A DNA stretch of 64,000 nucleotides, from contig JAGNEX010000006.1 in assembly GCA_018003035.1 (NCBI GenBank), forward strand, positions 1 through 64,000, given 5' to 3'. Source of the stretch: Acidimicrobiia bacterium (GTDB lineage Bacteria; Actinomycetota; Acidimicrobiia; IMCC26256; JAGNEX01). A program made the translations under genes and the position numbers. Numbering within the stretch: the stretch's first letter is position 1; the number at the start of each line of letters is the position of its first letter. Below are positions 1-11,678 of this stretch, piece after piece. Below the pieces are notes generated by a model. It was not told where the DNA came from. It was given only the letters and a program-made list of their open reading frames with translations, and ran no database searches.

Positions 1-38
1 CACGAACGACGAACGCCAGACCGCTCCCGGCGGAGAAC

Positions 39-929
39 TCAGCCTCGTTCGGGTGCGAACCAGTCATCGAACGATAGACCGGTCACTCGCTCGTAGGCTT
101 CGACGTACCGTGCTCGCGTACCCGTGACGACATCATCGGGCAACGGCGGAGCGGGAGGGTTCTGGTCCCAACCAGTTTCGGACAGGTAGTCGCGGACGAA
201 CTGCTTGTCGAAGCTCGGTGGCGAGGTCCCGACCTTGTAATCCTCGGCGGCCCAAAGGCGAGACGAGTCGGGCGTGCACATCTCGTCGATCAAGGTCAAC
301 ACACCGTCGATCAACCCGAACTCGAACTTGGTATCGACCAGAATCAAACCCTTCGACTCGGCGTGTTCACGTGCGACGGCGTACAGCTCGAGTGAGCTCT
401 GCTCGATCAGTTCGTACAGATCGTCACCCACCAGGCCACGGCCCTCGTCGGGCGTCAATGCCTCATCGTGGCCTTCTTCTGCTTTGGTCGACGGGGTAAA
501 GACCGGTTGCGGAAGCTGTTCGGCCTGCTGCATACCGGAGGGAAGTGGCAATCCGTTCATGGTGCCCGAACGCTTGTACTCGCTCCAGGCAGAACCGAAG
601 AGATACCCGCGAACGATGCATTCCATCATGACGGGCTGGGCTGCTCGGACGAGCATGGCCCGACCTGCGACCTTGCCAGGATCGGCGATCGGCGGAAAAT
701 CGGTCGGATCCGAGCTGATCAGGTGGTTCGGGACCAGGTCCTTGGTCCGCTCGAACCAGAACGTCGACATGCCGGTGAGCACACGTCCCTTGTCGGGAAT
801 CGGCTGATCGAACACGACGTCGAACGCCGAAATCCGGTCCGAGGCGACCATCAATAGTCGTTCCGAATCCACCTCGTAGACCTCACGGACTTTGCCGGAA
901 CGTACGAGAGGTAAATCGAGCGTGCCCAT
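39..929 (-). CDS. purC: Phosphoribosylaminoimidazole-succinocarboxamide synthase (SAICAR synthetase)
   Basis: This 296-residue cytoplasmic enzyme ligates aspartate to CAIR using ATP, a middle step of de novo purine synthesis. The family N-terminus is clear (GKVREVYEV near residue 12, then SDRISAFDVVF near 30), as are IVRGYLFGSAWSEY near 105 and the LVDTKFEFG block near 197. The length is normal for the family. The ATG at 929 is preceded by AAGGTTGG and leaves the N-terminal glycine-rich loop intact. It is the last of four purine genes transcribed leftwards (purA, purD, purB, purC) and lies 189 bp after purB, so it may share a transcript or have its own promoter. The terminator lies outside the window. 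Identification is secure. Confidence 0.97.
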   Translation of the reverse strand: MGTLDLPLVRSGKVREVYEVDSERLLMVASDRISAFDVVFDQPIPDKGRVLTGMSTFWFERTKDLVPNHLISSDPTDFPPIADPGKVAGRAMLVRAAQPVMMECIVRGYLFGSAWSEYKRSGTMNGLPLPSGMQQAEQLPQPVFTPSTKAEEGHDEALTPDEGRGLVGDDLYELIEQSSLELYAVAREHAESKGLILVDTKFEFGLIDGVLTLIDEMCTPDSSRLWAAEDYKVGTSPPSFDKQFVRDYLSETGWDQNPPAPPLPDDVVTGTRARYVEAYERVTGLSFDDWFAPERG

Positions 930-1118
930 TCCACCAACCTTGATCGAGTCATTCGACGTTTCGCGCCTGCGAAGTTCGATGTGCCGTAGTACGACTGTCG
1001 GGGTGAGTCGCAGGCGTCATTCGGACATCAAGTCTCGCGCACAGCCCGACACGGCGGAGGCACCGACGAGCTGCGAATCGGCAGGCGCGCTCAGGTTCCA
1101 GATTCGGCAAAGTGCCCG

Positions 1119-2417
1119 TCAGCTGGCATCGAGTACGTCAAACGTGCGGCCGACGTTGGCGACCGAACGCTGAAGATCAAAACACTGTTCCAAACGCTCG
1201 GCTCCAAGGGCCTCTACGACCGACTCGTCCTCAGCCAGGAGCTCTTTGAAGGGCCGGCGCTGTTCCCAGGTTGCCATTGCGTTGCGCTGCACCAGTCGGT
1301 ACGCGTCGTCGCGAGACAGGCCAGAATCGACCAGCGCCAACAACACCGCTTGGGAAAACACAAGGCCGTAGCTCGAGTTGAGGTTCTCAATCATGCGGTC
1401 CGCGTTGACCCGCATTCGCTCGACAATGCCCGTGGCCTTCTCGACCATGTAGTGACACAAGATCAGGCTGTCAGCAAGGATGACCCGCTCGACCGAGGAA
1501 TGCGAGATATCCCGTTCGTGCCAGAGAGCGACGTTTTCAAGGCCCGGCACAACGTTTGCCCGCAAAATTCTGGCCAACCCCGTCAGCTGTTCACTTTTGA
1601 CCGGGTTGCGCTTATGAGGCATCGCCGAACTGCCCTTTTGGGCTCCCTCACGAAAGCCCTCTTCTGCTTCGGCTACCTCTGTTCGCTGCATGTGACGAAT
1701 CTCAAGCGCATAGGTCTCGACCGCGGCACCGATCGAGGCGCACACATACAGCAGCTCGGCGTGACGGTCCCGTGCCAGAACCTGAGTCGCAGGAACCGGC
1801 TTCAGACCCAGATTGGTACAGACGATTTCTTCGACACGGGGGTCGATGTTCGAATACGTGCCGACCGCGCCGGACAATTTGCCAACCGCTATCACCTCGC
1901 GGGCGCGGGCCAGACGGTCACGGTCTCGACGAAGCTGCAGCGCCATGAGCGCGAGGGCGTTCCCAAACGTGGTGGGTTCGGCGTGGATCCCGTGAGTTCG
2001 GCCGACCATGACCGTGTCTTTGAACTCGTGAGCCCGTTCGGTCAGGGCGGTGTCAAAGGCCGCCACTGCCTCGGCCAACACGTCGACCGCCTTGGTGAGG
2101 ATGATCGCCTGGGCCGTGTCGACCACATCGCTTGAGGTCAACCCGAAGTGGATCCAGCCACCGGCCGGTTGGCCGATCGAGGCTTGAACCACGTCGACAA
2201 ACGCCGCCACGTCGTGTTCGGTCACCCGTTCGCGCTCCAAGATGGCGTCGACGGTGAAACTGGCCTTCTCGCGGCACAGGCGGGCGTCTTCATCGCTGAC
2301 CATCCCCAGCTCGTTGTAGGCGTCAACGACCTGGAGCTCGACCTCAAGCCATGCCCCAAACTTCGACTCGTCGGTGAACAAGTCGGCCATAGCCGGAAGC
2401 GAATAGCGAGGGATCAT
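1119..2417 (-). CDS. purB: Adenylosuccinate lyase
   Basis: This 432-residue enzyme of the fumarase/aspartase superfamily cleaves SAICAR to AICAR and adenylosuccinate to AMP, so it serves both the main purine pathway and the AMP branch. The superfamily signature is plain (GSSAMPHKRNP, about residues 262-272), with the upstream catalytic-His segment GRTHGIHAEP near 140 and TSSDVVDTAQA near 94. The ATG at 2417 has an AAAGGA-type ribosome site. The gene sits between purD and purC on the same strand, and purA is nearby, so the enzymes that make and use its substrates are co-located. Length and motifs are standard. Confidence 0.97.
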   Translation of the reverse strand: MIPRYSLPAMADLFTDESKFGAWLEVELQVVDAYNELGMVSDEDARLCREKASFTVDAILERERVTEHDVAAFVDVVQASIGQPAGGWIHFGLTSSDVVDTAQAIILTKAVDVLAEAVAAFDTALTERAHEFKDTVMVGRTHGIHAEPTTFGNALALMALQLRRDRDRLARAREVIAVGKLSGAVGTYSNIDPRVEEIVCTNLGLKPVPATQVLARDRHAELLYVCASIGAAVETYALEIRHMQRTEVAEAEEGFREGAQKGSSAMPHKRNPVKSEQLTGLARILRANVVPGLENVALWHERDISHSSVERVILADSLILCHYMVEKATGIVERMRVNADRMIENLNSSYGLVFSQAVLLALVDSGLSRDDAYRLVQRNAMATWEQRRPFKELLAEDESVVEALGAERLEQCFDLQRSVANVGRTFDVLDAS

Positions 2418-2525
2418 GCTGGGATCCTTTGATCTTGGGTGCCGATGTTGCCCTAACAGTGGCGCGGCTCAGCCCGTCAAAGCGAACCCGTACCCGTTCC
2501 CTGTCGCCCTTCGACGGGCCAGACG

Positions 2526-3791
2526 TCAGATTCCTGCGGCGATGTCGGAACGAAGTTGCATACCTGGCCAGCTGATCTTGCTGGCAGCCTCGTAAGCCCT
2601 GGCCCGCGCCTGGTCGATGGTGGGACCCAAACCGGTCACGTTGAGAACCCGGCCTCCAGCGACGATGCGTTGCCCGTCAACCTCGGCAGTCCCGGCTTCG
2701 AAGACCAGGACATCCTCGACGCTTCTCGCTTCAGCGAGGCCTTCAATCACCGCACCTTTCACAGGGGCGGCGGGATAACCCTGTGCAGCGAGTACGACGG
2801 TCACCGCCGCTGAATCTTTCCAGCGGACTGGCGTCAACAGGCTTCCATTCGCGGCTTCGGCCAGGTGGGTGACGAGGTCGGACGCGAAACGAGGAATGAC
2901 GACCTGCGCTTCGGGGTCGCCGAATCGCACGTTGTACTCAAGGATCTTTGGACCGTCCGGCGTCAGCATGAGGCCGGCGTAGAGCACGCCTCGATAGTCG
3001 ATACCCAACTTGTTGAGTTGCGCGATGGTCGGCTCGACGATTGTGTCCATGGCGTGGTCGATCAGTTGATCGTCGACAAGTGGCACCGGTGAGTAGGCGC
3101 CCATCCCGCCGGTATTAGGACCGAGCCCGCCGTCGTACGCGCGCTTGAAGTCCTGAGCCGGCGCGAGGGGAACGCCCTTCTTACCGTCGCACAACACCAG
3201 CAACGACACCTCTGGTCCGGTGAGACCTTCTTCGATCACCAGGGTTCGGCCAGCGTCACCAAACGCTTCACCGGACAGATAGTCACGGACCGCCTGTTTC
3301 GCCTCGTCGCGGTCCTCGGTGACGATGACACCTTTGCCGGCGGCGAGGCCGTCAGTCTTGACGATGAACAGGTCTTTTTGTTCGTCGAGATAGGCGATCG
3401 CGCGCTCTTCGTCTCCCGCCCCAAACGTGGCGTGGGCGGCCGTGGCAACCCCCGCGTCAACCAACACCTGCTTCATCCACGCTTTGGAACCTTCGAGGCG
3501 AGCGCCGTCCTGATCGGGGCCGAAGACGAGCCGACCCCGGGCGCGGATCTCATTGGCGAGTCCATCGACCAACGGCGCTTCTGGACCGATGATGGTCAGA
3601 TCGACGCCCTCACGGTCGATCGCCTCGGCGATCGCGGCAGGGTTGTCATCATTGACGACAAGCTCGGCGCCAAGCTCGGCCATTGCTGGGTTAGCGCCCA
3701 ACACCATCAGTTGTGTCACTTGAGGTGAGCGCTCGGCTGCCCAAGCCAAGGCGTGTTCGCGGCCCCCTTGACCGACGATAAGCACCTTCAT
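2526..3791 (-). CDS. purD: Phosphoribosylamine-glycine ligase (GAR synthetase)
   Basis: This 421-residue ATP-grasp enzyme joins glycine to phosphoribosylamine, step 2 of purine synthesis. The N-terminus MKVLIVGQGGREHALAW is the classical PurD start. Later blocks are IIGPEAPLVDG (near 75), KTDGLAAGKGV (ATP-grasp), GPNTGGMGAYSP and EYNVRFGDPEAQ (metal-binding). The reading frame stays open 53 codons upstream of 3791, but that stretch is not family-like. The ATG at 3791 follows a good AGAGGTGGG site, so I place the start there. It lies between purA and purB on the same strand, with gaps of 219 bp to purA and 108 bp to purB. Nothing unusual was seen. Confidence 0.96.
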   Translation of the reverse strand: MKVLIVGQGGREHALAWAAERSPQVTQLMVLGANPAMAELGAELVVNDDNPAAIAEAIDREGVDLTIIGPEAPLVDGLANEIRARGRLVFGPDQDGARLEGSKAWMKQVLVDAGVATAAHATFGAGDEERAIAYLDEQKDLFIVKTDGLAAGKGVIVTEDRDEAKQAVRDYLSGEAFGDAGRTLVIEEGLTGPEVSLLVLCDGKKGVPLAPAQDFKRAYDGGLGPNTGGMGAYSPVPLVDDQLIDHAMDTIVEPTIAQLNKLGIDYRGVLYAGLMLTPDGPKILEYNVRFGDPEAQVVIPRFASDLVTHLAEAANGSLLTPVRWKDSAAVTVVLAAQGYPAAPVKGAVIEGLAEARSVEDVLVFEAGTAEVDGQRIVAGGRVLNVTGLGPTIDQARARAYEAASKISWPGMQLRSDIAAGI

Positions 3792-4010
3792 AACCCGCCC
3801 ACCTCTGTATTCACCCGTCGGCAAGCCCGTCGCTCGCAACCACCTAGCGCGGTAAGTCTCGCGGATTCGTCCGCCCGACGCGCCACTCGGTCGCGTCGGA
3901 TCAAACGACACCATCCGACGTTTCACGTCCGAGTGTGCCACTCGGGCCACGTTCGCCTCAGCGGGCCAACACAGCCAACTCTGACCCCACCCAAAGACGG
4001 GGCGTCGCTG

Positions 4011-5291
4011 CTAGTCGCGCTCCATGAACACGGTCTGTTCGCGCGCGGGACCTACACCAACGAAGCGGATTGGTACACCGACGGTCTCTTCGATGAAGCG
4101 GACATATGCCTGCGCGGCATCGGGCAACCCGGAGAAACTGGTCACCTCGTCGATCTCTTCGCCCCAACCCGGCAGCGTCTCGTATACCGGTTCGACGTGG
4201 TGGATCACCGTCTGGTGGTACGGGACGTGGGTAAGGATCTCGTCTCCGTACTTGTAGCCCACGCAGACCTTGATCTCTTCGAGGGGGGCCAGCACGTCGA
4301 GCTTGGTGATGGCCAAGTGGGTGCACGTGTTCAGGCGGACCGCGTGGCGCAGCATGACCAGATCTAACCAGCCAGGCCGACGTCGACGGCCCGTGTTGGT
4401 TCCGTATTCGTGACCACGATCGACGAGCAGTTCACCGATCTCATCGTGCAGTTCGGTCGGGAATGGTCCCGCCCCGACGCGAGTGGTGTACGCCTTGACC
4501 ACACCGACGATCTCGTCGATCTCGCGCGGGCCGACCCCAGCACCGGGACCGACCGCGCCGGCCGTCGGGTTCGAGGACGTAACGAAGGGGTACGTGCCAT
4601 GGTCGAGATCCAGGAAGGTCGCCTGGGCGCCTTCGAACAGCACCCGCTCATCCCGGCCGAGCGCCTCGTGCACCAGGTGCACCGTGTCGTCGATATGGGG
4701 TTCAAGACGAGGCAGGTAGGACAGGTAGCGGTCAGCAATCTCCCCGGCGTCCATCGGCAGGCGGTTGTACACCTTGGCGAGGAGGAGGTTCTTTTCTCTC
4801 AGCACCAAGTCCAGCTTCTGCCGGAAGATCTTCGCGTCGAGCAGGTCTTGGACGCGGATACCGACACGGGCGGCCTTATCCGCGTAGGTCGGACCGATTC
4901 CGCGCTTTGTGGTGCCGAGCTTGTTGCCGCCAAGGAAGCGTTCGGTCAGCCGATCGAGTTCGAGGTGGTACGGCATGATGAGGTGCGCATTGCCGCTGAG
5001 TCGGACCCGGTCTGTTTCGATGCCGAGGCGGCCCACCATGTCGAGTTCATCGATGAGGACCTTGGGGTCCACCACCACGCCATTGCCGATCACCGGGGTG
5101 GTGTGTGGGTACAAAATCCCGGACGGCAGTAGCTGCAAGTTGAGCGTGGTACCGCCGGCGACGATCGTGTGACCAGCATTGTGACCACCTTGGTAGCGAA
5201 CAACCAGTTGCGCTTCCTTGGCCAGAAGGTCGGTGAACCGACCCTTGCCTTCGTCGCCCCACTGCGTGCCAACAATGATCGTTGCGGGCAT
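4011..5291 (-). CDS. purA: Adenylosuccinate synthetase
   Basis: This 426-residue enzyme joins IMP and aspartate with GTP to give adenylosuccinate, the first committed step to AMP. The P-loop-like N-terminus ([17 protein letters not shown], with the catalytic Asp) is followed by [11 protein letters not shown] and, later, [10 protein letters not shown] near 133 and [19 protein letters not shown] near 219. The ATG at 5291 has a strong GAGGAGGG site. Together with purD, purB and purC downstream it forms a minus-strand purine cluster. A 258-bp gap separates it from the BON/OmpA gene upstream, enough room for a promoter that I could not define. Confidence 0.97.
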   Translation of the reverse strand: MPATIIVGTQWGDEGKGRFTDLLAKEAQLVVRYQGGHNAGHTIVAGGTTLNLQLLPSGILYPHTTPVIGNGVVVDPKVLIDELDMVGRLGIETDRVRLSGNAHLIMPYHLELDRLTERFLGGNKLGTTKRGIGPTYADKAARVGIRVQDLLDAKIFRQKLDLVLREKNLLLAKVYNRLPMDAGEIADRYLSYLPRLEPHIDDTVHLVHEALGRDERVLFEGAQATFLDLDHGTYPFVTSSNPTAGAVGPGAGVGPREIDEIVGVVKAYTTRVGAGPFPTELHDEIGELLVDRGHEYGTNTGRRRRPGWLDLVMLRHAVRLNTCTHLAITKLDVLAPLEEIKVCVGYKYGDEILTHVPYHQTVIHHVEPVYETLPGWGEEIDEVTSFSGLPDAAQAYVRFIEETVGVPIRFVGVGPAREQTVFMERD

Positions 5292-5549
5292 GGCTGCCCT
5301 CCTCGTAAAACGAATTCAGGTCACCGGTCGATTGCGTGCGCGCCTTAGCGCCAGGTTTTCGAACGAACGACGGTGACTTCACCAAGAACCGGGGCTCCGA
5401 CAATGGGTCGGGTCCGGTGGAAACGGCCTCTGTCTGTTGGCCGGTCCGAGCAATGCTACACCCAGGTGCTATCGGACTCAGCTTTGTTAGGTGTCAAGGG
5501 CCAGTCGGGGACACGCCGCGAGACGCGTCCCCGAATGGGTCAGGCACTA

Positions 5550-7253
5550 TCAGCCGATCGAAAACTCGATGCGCCGGTTCTTGGCGCGGCCTTCGGGGGT
5601 CTCGTTGGAGGCGATCGGTCGACCCTCGCCGTACCCGATGGCAAAGATCCGTTCCGGGTCGACGCCCTGATCGACGAGGTACTTGACCACGGCCCGCGCT
5701 CGCGCCTCCGAGAGGAGCTTGTTGAGATTGTCGTCCCCGACGTTGTCGGTGTAGCCAGCTACCTCGATGTCGACACCGGGTGCGTCGTTGATGATCTCGG
5801 CTGCGTCGTCCAACTGAGCTTGAGCTGCCGTAGTGAGGTTCGCCGATCCGCTGGCGAACTCCACCGGAGCATCGGCAAACAACTTTCGAAGTGACTCTTC
5901 GAGCGGGTCGGTCTTAACCGTTACATCGTTGGTGATCTCGCCGATCCCAGGGACCGCTGCCACAGCCGTTTCGAGCCGCTGAGCATTGTCATCTGAGTTG
6001 ACCGTGCCCTTCAAGGTCACGTCGTACTTGTCGAGCTCCGCCGTGACACCGTCAAACCCGTCAGCGCTCAGCGTTTTCTGAACTTCGTCCTGAAGCACGA
6101 CCAGCTGGTTGTCGACGGTCTCGATACCGTCGAAGGCGGCCGCGACCTTGTCGACCTCATCGCGGTCTGCCGCCGTCGGCACAACCCCGGTCAAGGTGAC
6201 GGCCGATCCCTTCACCAGGACGTCGACGTCAAAACCAAGATCTTCGATCACCTGCTTTGCAGCGTCTTGTCCAACGGCCCCGGGGACGGTGAGCTTGTTG
6301 TCGACCTTCTCAATCGCCGGGTGGGACAGGGCGATGTCTTCAGCGTCGTCCTTGTTCTCCACCGTCGCGACCTCGCCGGTCAAGGTCGCCGTGTCACCGG
6401 ATACAGAGACGTCTGCCCCGTCAATTCCGGCGTCTTTGAGCCCGGCCAGAATGGTTCGTTCGACAGCAACCGGGTCTTCGCCCGTACCGGTGGCCTTGAC
6501 CGTGATCTCATTATTGACATCGGTCACGCCCTTGGCATCGAGGGCAATCTGCTCTGCCTCGTCGCGATCGTCCGCACTTGGCACGGTGCCCGTCAACGAG
6601 ACGGTCGTTCCGCTCAATTTGGCGGTGACGTCGTCCAGCCCGGCGTCAGCCAGCTTGGTGCGAATGGCTCGAATGTCAACCGCGTCACTGCTCGGCGGTG
6701 CGGTGGTTGTGCTGTCCGCTTCAGACTTGGCACTGTCGTCAGGTTCTGTGTCGGTGGCAGCGTTGTCACCGTCAAGGTTCAGTCCCTCGATGCTGCCGAG
6801 GTCTGCGTCAGAGTCCAGCTTGAGCCCTTCGAGTGCCTCCGCGTCGAGTTTCATCTCGACATCCGGATCGACCTTGAGGTTGTTCTCGACGCGATCGATC
6901 CCTCGCTGACCGAGCGCTACTTGTCCTGCGATCGCCTTGTACTGCTCACTCGGCACCGTGCCGTCGAGCTCGGCAGTCCGGCCATCGAGTGACACATCCA
7001 GATCTGTCAACCCCACGGCTTCAAGGTCGGCGTTTAGGTCACCAAGGGAACCGCCGTCCTCGCCCGATTTGGAGGACTGATCGGCTGGCGCATCGTCGTC
7101 GCCTCGGTCCAAGACATTGGTGCATCTGGTGCCGAACAGCAGGAGCGCCGCCAGTATCAAACCGATCCCGACTCCCAACCAGCCAATCTGGTCATTGGCT
7201 GAGGCGCTCCATTCGGGAATGAGCTTCTCGTTGTCTCGCTGGTCTTCTGGCAT
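5550..7253 (-). CDS. Membrane-anchored protein with five BON domains and C-terminal OmpA-like domain
   Basis: This 567-residue envelope protein has one N-terminal transmembrane segment (about residues 22-44, GWLGVGIGLILAALLLFG). Five successive BON-type modules follow at roughly 72-132, 195-258, 265-328, 330-390 and 393-450, each with a GTVP/GEV core. An OmpA-like peptidoglycan-binding domain closes it (about 458-567; IEVAGYTDNVGDD, LSEARARAVVKYL and the final NRRIEFSIG). The layout recalls mycobacterial ArfA/OmpATb (anchor, BON, OmpA) but has more BON modules. The likely role is cell-wall anchoring or envelope stability; transport would be speculation. An Asp/Ser-rich spacer separates the first and second BON modules. 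It lies downstream of clpB and upstream of purA on the same strand. Confidence 0.85.
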   Translation of the reverse strand: MPEDQRDNEKLIPEWSASANDQIGWLGVGIGLILAALLLFGTRCTNVLDRGDDDAPADQSSKSGEDGGSLGDLNADLEAVGLTDLDVSLDGRTAELDGTVPSEQYKAIAGQVALGQRGIDRVENNLKVDPDVEMKLDAEALEGLKLDSDADLGSIEGLNLDGDNAATDTEPDDSAKSEADSTTTAPPSSDAVDIRAIRTKLADAGLDDVTAKLSGTTVSLTGTVPSADDRDEAEQIALDAKGVTDVNNEITVKATGTGEDPVAVERTILAGLKDAGIDGADVSVSGDTATLTGEVATVENKDDAEDIALSHPAIEKVDNKLTVPGAVGQDAAKQVIEDLGFDVDVLVKGSAVTLTGVVPTAADRDEVDKVAAAFDGIETVDNQLVVLQDEVQKTLSADGFDGVTAELDKYDVTLKGTVNSDDNAQRLETAVAAVPGIGEITNDVTVKTDPLEESLRKLFADAPVEFASGSANLTTAAQAQLDDAAEIINDAPGVDIEVAGYTDNVGDDNLNKLLSEARARAVVKYLVDQGVDPERIFAIGYGEGRPIASNETPEGRAKNRRIEFSIG

Positions 7254-7335
7254 TCGGATCTCTCTCGTGCCCGCGTCACTACCTGAGCGCGATATCGGCT
7301 GCGCGTATTGAGCCAGACGTGATCAATGCGTGAAA

Positions 7336-7365
7336 GTCGCGCCCCAACATGAGCCAAGGCGCGAC
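7336..7365 (-). terminator. Probable terminator of clpB
   Basis: A perfect 8-bp stem (GTCGCGCC and GGCGCGAC) with a 14-nt loop lies 16 bp past the clpB stop. On the minus strand it is followed by TTTC. The T-run is short, so efficiency is uncertain. Confidence 0.5.
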
Positions 7366-7380
7366 ATCACATTAAAGGAG

Positions 7381-9960
<2,580 letters not shown>

Positions 9961-10057
9961 TGATGCTCCGTACAGGTCAGCGTGCAAACGGATTGCGATC
10001 CCCCGGCCTGACCCCCTCTATGACAGCTGGGGTGGCGAGTTCCGGCGAACACGATCC

Positions 10058-10084
10058 AGTGCACTCACTAAAGTTGAGTGCCAT
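10058..10084 (-). promoter_or_regulatory. CIRCE-like operator of clpB
   Basis: The core is GCACTC, 9 nt, GAGTGC (10061-10081), a perfect 6+6 inverted repeat with the exact 9-nt spacing of CIRCE (TTAGCACTC-N9-GAGTGCTAA). The three outer bases of each arm match poorly. It begins just downstream of the -10 box, over the expected transcription start, a typical place for HrcA repression. Confidence 0.7.
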
Positions 10085-10110
10085 ATTATCAGGTTTAATG
10101 AGTTCGTCAA
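10083..10110 (-). promoter_or_regulatory. Probable clpB promoter
   Basis: Read on the minus strand: TTGACG (10110-10105), a 16-bp spacer and TAATAT (10088-10083). This is a housekeeping-sigma type promoter directed at clpB. The expected start near 10076 falls within the CIRCE-like operator, leaving a leader of about 115 nt. Confidence 0.65.
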
Positions 10111-10708
10111 CGGCTGGGGTCTAAAGACTGCAGGTACTGTCTGCCCCCATGTCCTCCCGCTTCGGCACTTGTCCTGAGCGACAGGGGCCGTCACAGGACT
10201 CGTCATCGGCAAACGCTATGCCGATCCGTCTTTCGACCGTCGGGGTAACAGCAAGAATCCCCGCCAATGTGCCGTCATCGACGCTCAGGACCAGGGCCGT
10301 GCTCCCCCGATCTACCCCAAGGCGCGGTTCGCCACAGTCCTCTTTCTTCAACCCCCATTCGCCCGAACGAGTGACCGCGACACGGTCAGTTGCGCTCGTA
10401 CGGTCCGTCGGAGATCACCGCCTTTATCGACCGGCACACACGGGAAATGCGCCAGGAACACCAAGGAATTCAAGCTGTTTTTAAGCGCCAGGAGGCTTTG
10501 GATGTCGTCAAGCTCCGCGCCTTTTAGGCTGGAGAATCTCTTGAACGCACGGCGCGAATGAAACATCACGGCGACACAGACGCCCATCCAACGGCCGCCC
10601 AAATCGCAATTCAGCGGGACATGCCGACGAGCACCCGTTAAGCTACGGAATTCACACACGTATCAGAGGTCACTCTGGTAACAAAAACTCGACTCGAGGA
10701 GCAGCATT
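10111..10708. other. Long intergenic stretch, no convincing gene
   Basis: About 600 bp lie between the clpB promoter and the LAXTG protein gene. Two short frames were weighed. One is a plus-strand frame at 10390-10527 (TTG start, 45 codons, amphipathic, ending VVKLRAF). The other is a minus-strand frame at 10121-10351 (76 codons, TTG). Neither has a good ribosome site or a family I recognise. Either could be a small gene or a decayed remnant. No RNA gene was recognised. Confidence 0.3.
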
Positions 10709-11077
10709 ATGGCGATCATCCCTAAGCGCCTTGCCGTAGCCGCTGCAGCGTTCGGAATTGCCGCACTTCCTGTGGCTACTGCCGGGGCTGCAACGTCGAC
10801 AACGATGGGCGACGACACGACCACCACTCAGGCGGACAGCACCACGACTACTAAGGCCGGAAGCAGCTCAAGCTCCTCCTCGTCCAGCAGCTCGTCGTCG
10901 TCTTCTTCTTCCTCCAGCAGCAGCACCGGAGCTACGACTTCCACCACGAAGCCGGGCACGTTGGCGCAGACTGGTTCTTCGAGCGACTCGCTCGCTGTCA
11001 TTGGTGGCGGTTTGGTTGCTGCCGGTGGTGCCCTCACGATCGTGGCTGCACGCCGGACGCGTTCGAACAACTCCTAA
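10709..11077 (+). CDS. Small serine-rich surface protein with LAQTG sorting signal
   Basis: This 122-residue exported protein has an N-terminal signal peptide (about residues 1-28, ending AGAATS), a Thr-rich stretch, and an uninterrupted run of 21 serines (about 52-72) written with mixed AGC/TCN codons. A second Thr-rich stretch, LAQTG, a hydrophobic segment (about 93-114) and a basic RRTR tail follow. LAXTG is the signal used by class E sortases of high-G+C Gram-positives, so wall anchoring is inferred. No sortase gene is in the window. A GAGGAG site precedes the ATG. It is the only plus-strand gene in the first 18.9 kb. The low-complexity stalk presumably spans the wall; no catalytic domain is visible. 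Confidence 0.8.
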   Translation: MAIIPKRLAVAAAAFGIAALPVATAGAATSTTMGDDTTTTQADSTTTTKAGSSSSSSSSSSSSSSSSSSSSSTGATTSTTKPGTLAQTGSSSDSLAVIGGGLVAAGGALTIVAARRTRSNNS

Positions 11078-11115
11078 GACAACTCGCACCCCGTTCTTGG
11101 GGGCTTACACGAACA

Positions 11116-11154
11116 GGCCCACGGCCAGCCCTTCGGGGTCGGGCGTGGGCCTTT
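11116..11154 (+). terminator. Terminator with TTCG loop
   Basis: An inverted repeat with outer arms GGCCCACG (11116-11123) and CGTGGGCC (11144-11151) and an inner CCC-TTCG-GGG tip is followed by TTTCG. It lies 39 bp past the LAQTG protein gene and suits that transcript. Confidence 0.75.
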
Positions 11155-11165
11155 CGATTGGTGGT

Positions 11166-11187
11166 CGTCGGCGCACCGACGTTTTTT
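11166..11187 (+). terminator. Second intrinsic terminator with T6 tail
   Basis: CGTCGG-cgca-CCGACG followed immediately by TTTTTT on the plus strand. It is a compact textbook intrinsic terminator, 14 bp after the previous hairpin, so the LAQTG gene has a tandem terminator that shields the convergent hspR operon. Confidence 0.8.
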
Positions 11188-11243
11188 AGTCCCCTGACCC
11201 AGCCGGCCCGGCGCGCGGTTACCCGCCCCGCTCAGCTGCCGGG

Positions 11244-11678
11244 TTAGGCCTTGCCCTTCTGGCGAGTCCACGGCACGACAGCGCCGCGGTAGAGCACCAG
11301 CTCTCGCTTGTATTTGCGGTGTGTTTCGCGCTCGACTCGTTTCAGGGACTGTTCTGCAACCTCCAGAGCATCCTGGGTATCGGCCAACGCTTGCCGGGTT
11401 GCGTCAAGCTCTCGTTGCATCTCGATGAAACGCCGTACCCCTTCTAGGGACACGCCTTCCGCAGTCAGCTCCTGAATGCTACGGAGCTGCGCAAGGTCGT
11501 GATCGGAGTACCGCCTGCTTCCCCCCTTAGTGCGGGCAGGTTCGATCAAACCTCGACGCTCGTAGATGCGCAGCGTCTGGGGATGGACACCGGCCAGTTC
11601 GGCGGCGACCGAGATCACGTAGACCGCACGTCGCCCCCGACCTCTTTCCTCTGGTTGAGCGCGCTCGGGGTCGCTCAT
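11244..11678 (-). CDS. hspR: MerR-family heat-shock repressor HspR
   Basis: This 144-residue DNA-binding protein has a MerR-type helix-turn-helix near the N-terminus (VISVAAELAGVHPQTLRIYE, then RRGLIEPARTKGGSRRYSD) and a long helical segment to the C-terminus. In actinobacteria HspR binds HAIR operators (CTTGAGT-N7-ACTCAAG) to repress the dnaK operon, with DnaK as co-repressor. The family role is known; its application here is inferred. Its ATG overlaps the dnaJ stop by 4 nt (ATGA), so it is the last gene of the dnaK-grpE-dnaJ-hspR operon and is translationally coupled. A HAIR-like site lies at the dnaK promoter. Residues after 115 are basic (HRKYKREL). Confidence 0.93.
   Translation of the reverse strand: MSDPERAQPEERGRGRRAVYVISVAAELAGVHPQTLRIYERRGLIEPARTKGGSRRYSDHDLAQLRSIQELTAEGVSLEGVRRFIEMQRELDATRQALADTQDALEVAEQSLKRVERETHRKYKRELVLYRGAVVPWTRQKGKA

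Noticed and set aside
10081-10120. HAIR element at clpB
   Set aside because: I searched both strands for CTTGAGT-N7-ACTCAAG. Only the opposite-polarity CIRCE core is present.
10390-10527. 45-codon frame with an amphipathic tail (FKRQEALDVVKLRAF)
   Set aside because: Looks protein-like but has only a TTG start and no ribosome site, and it follows an in-frame stop. Kept only as a note in the intergenic entry.
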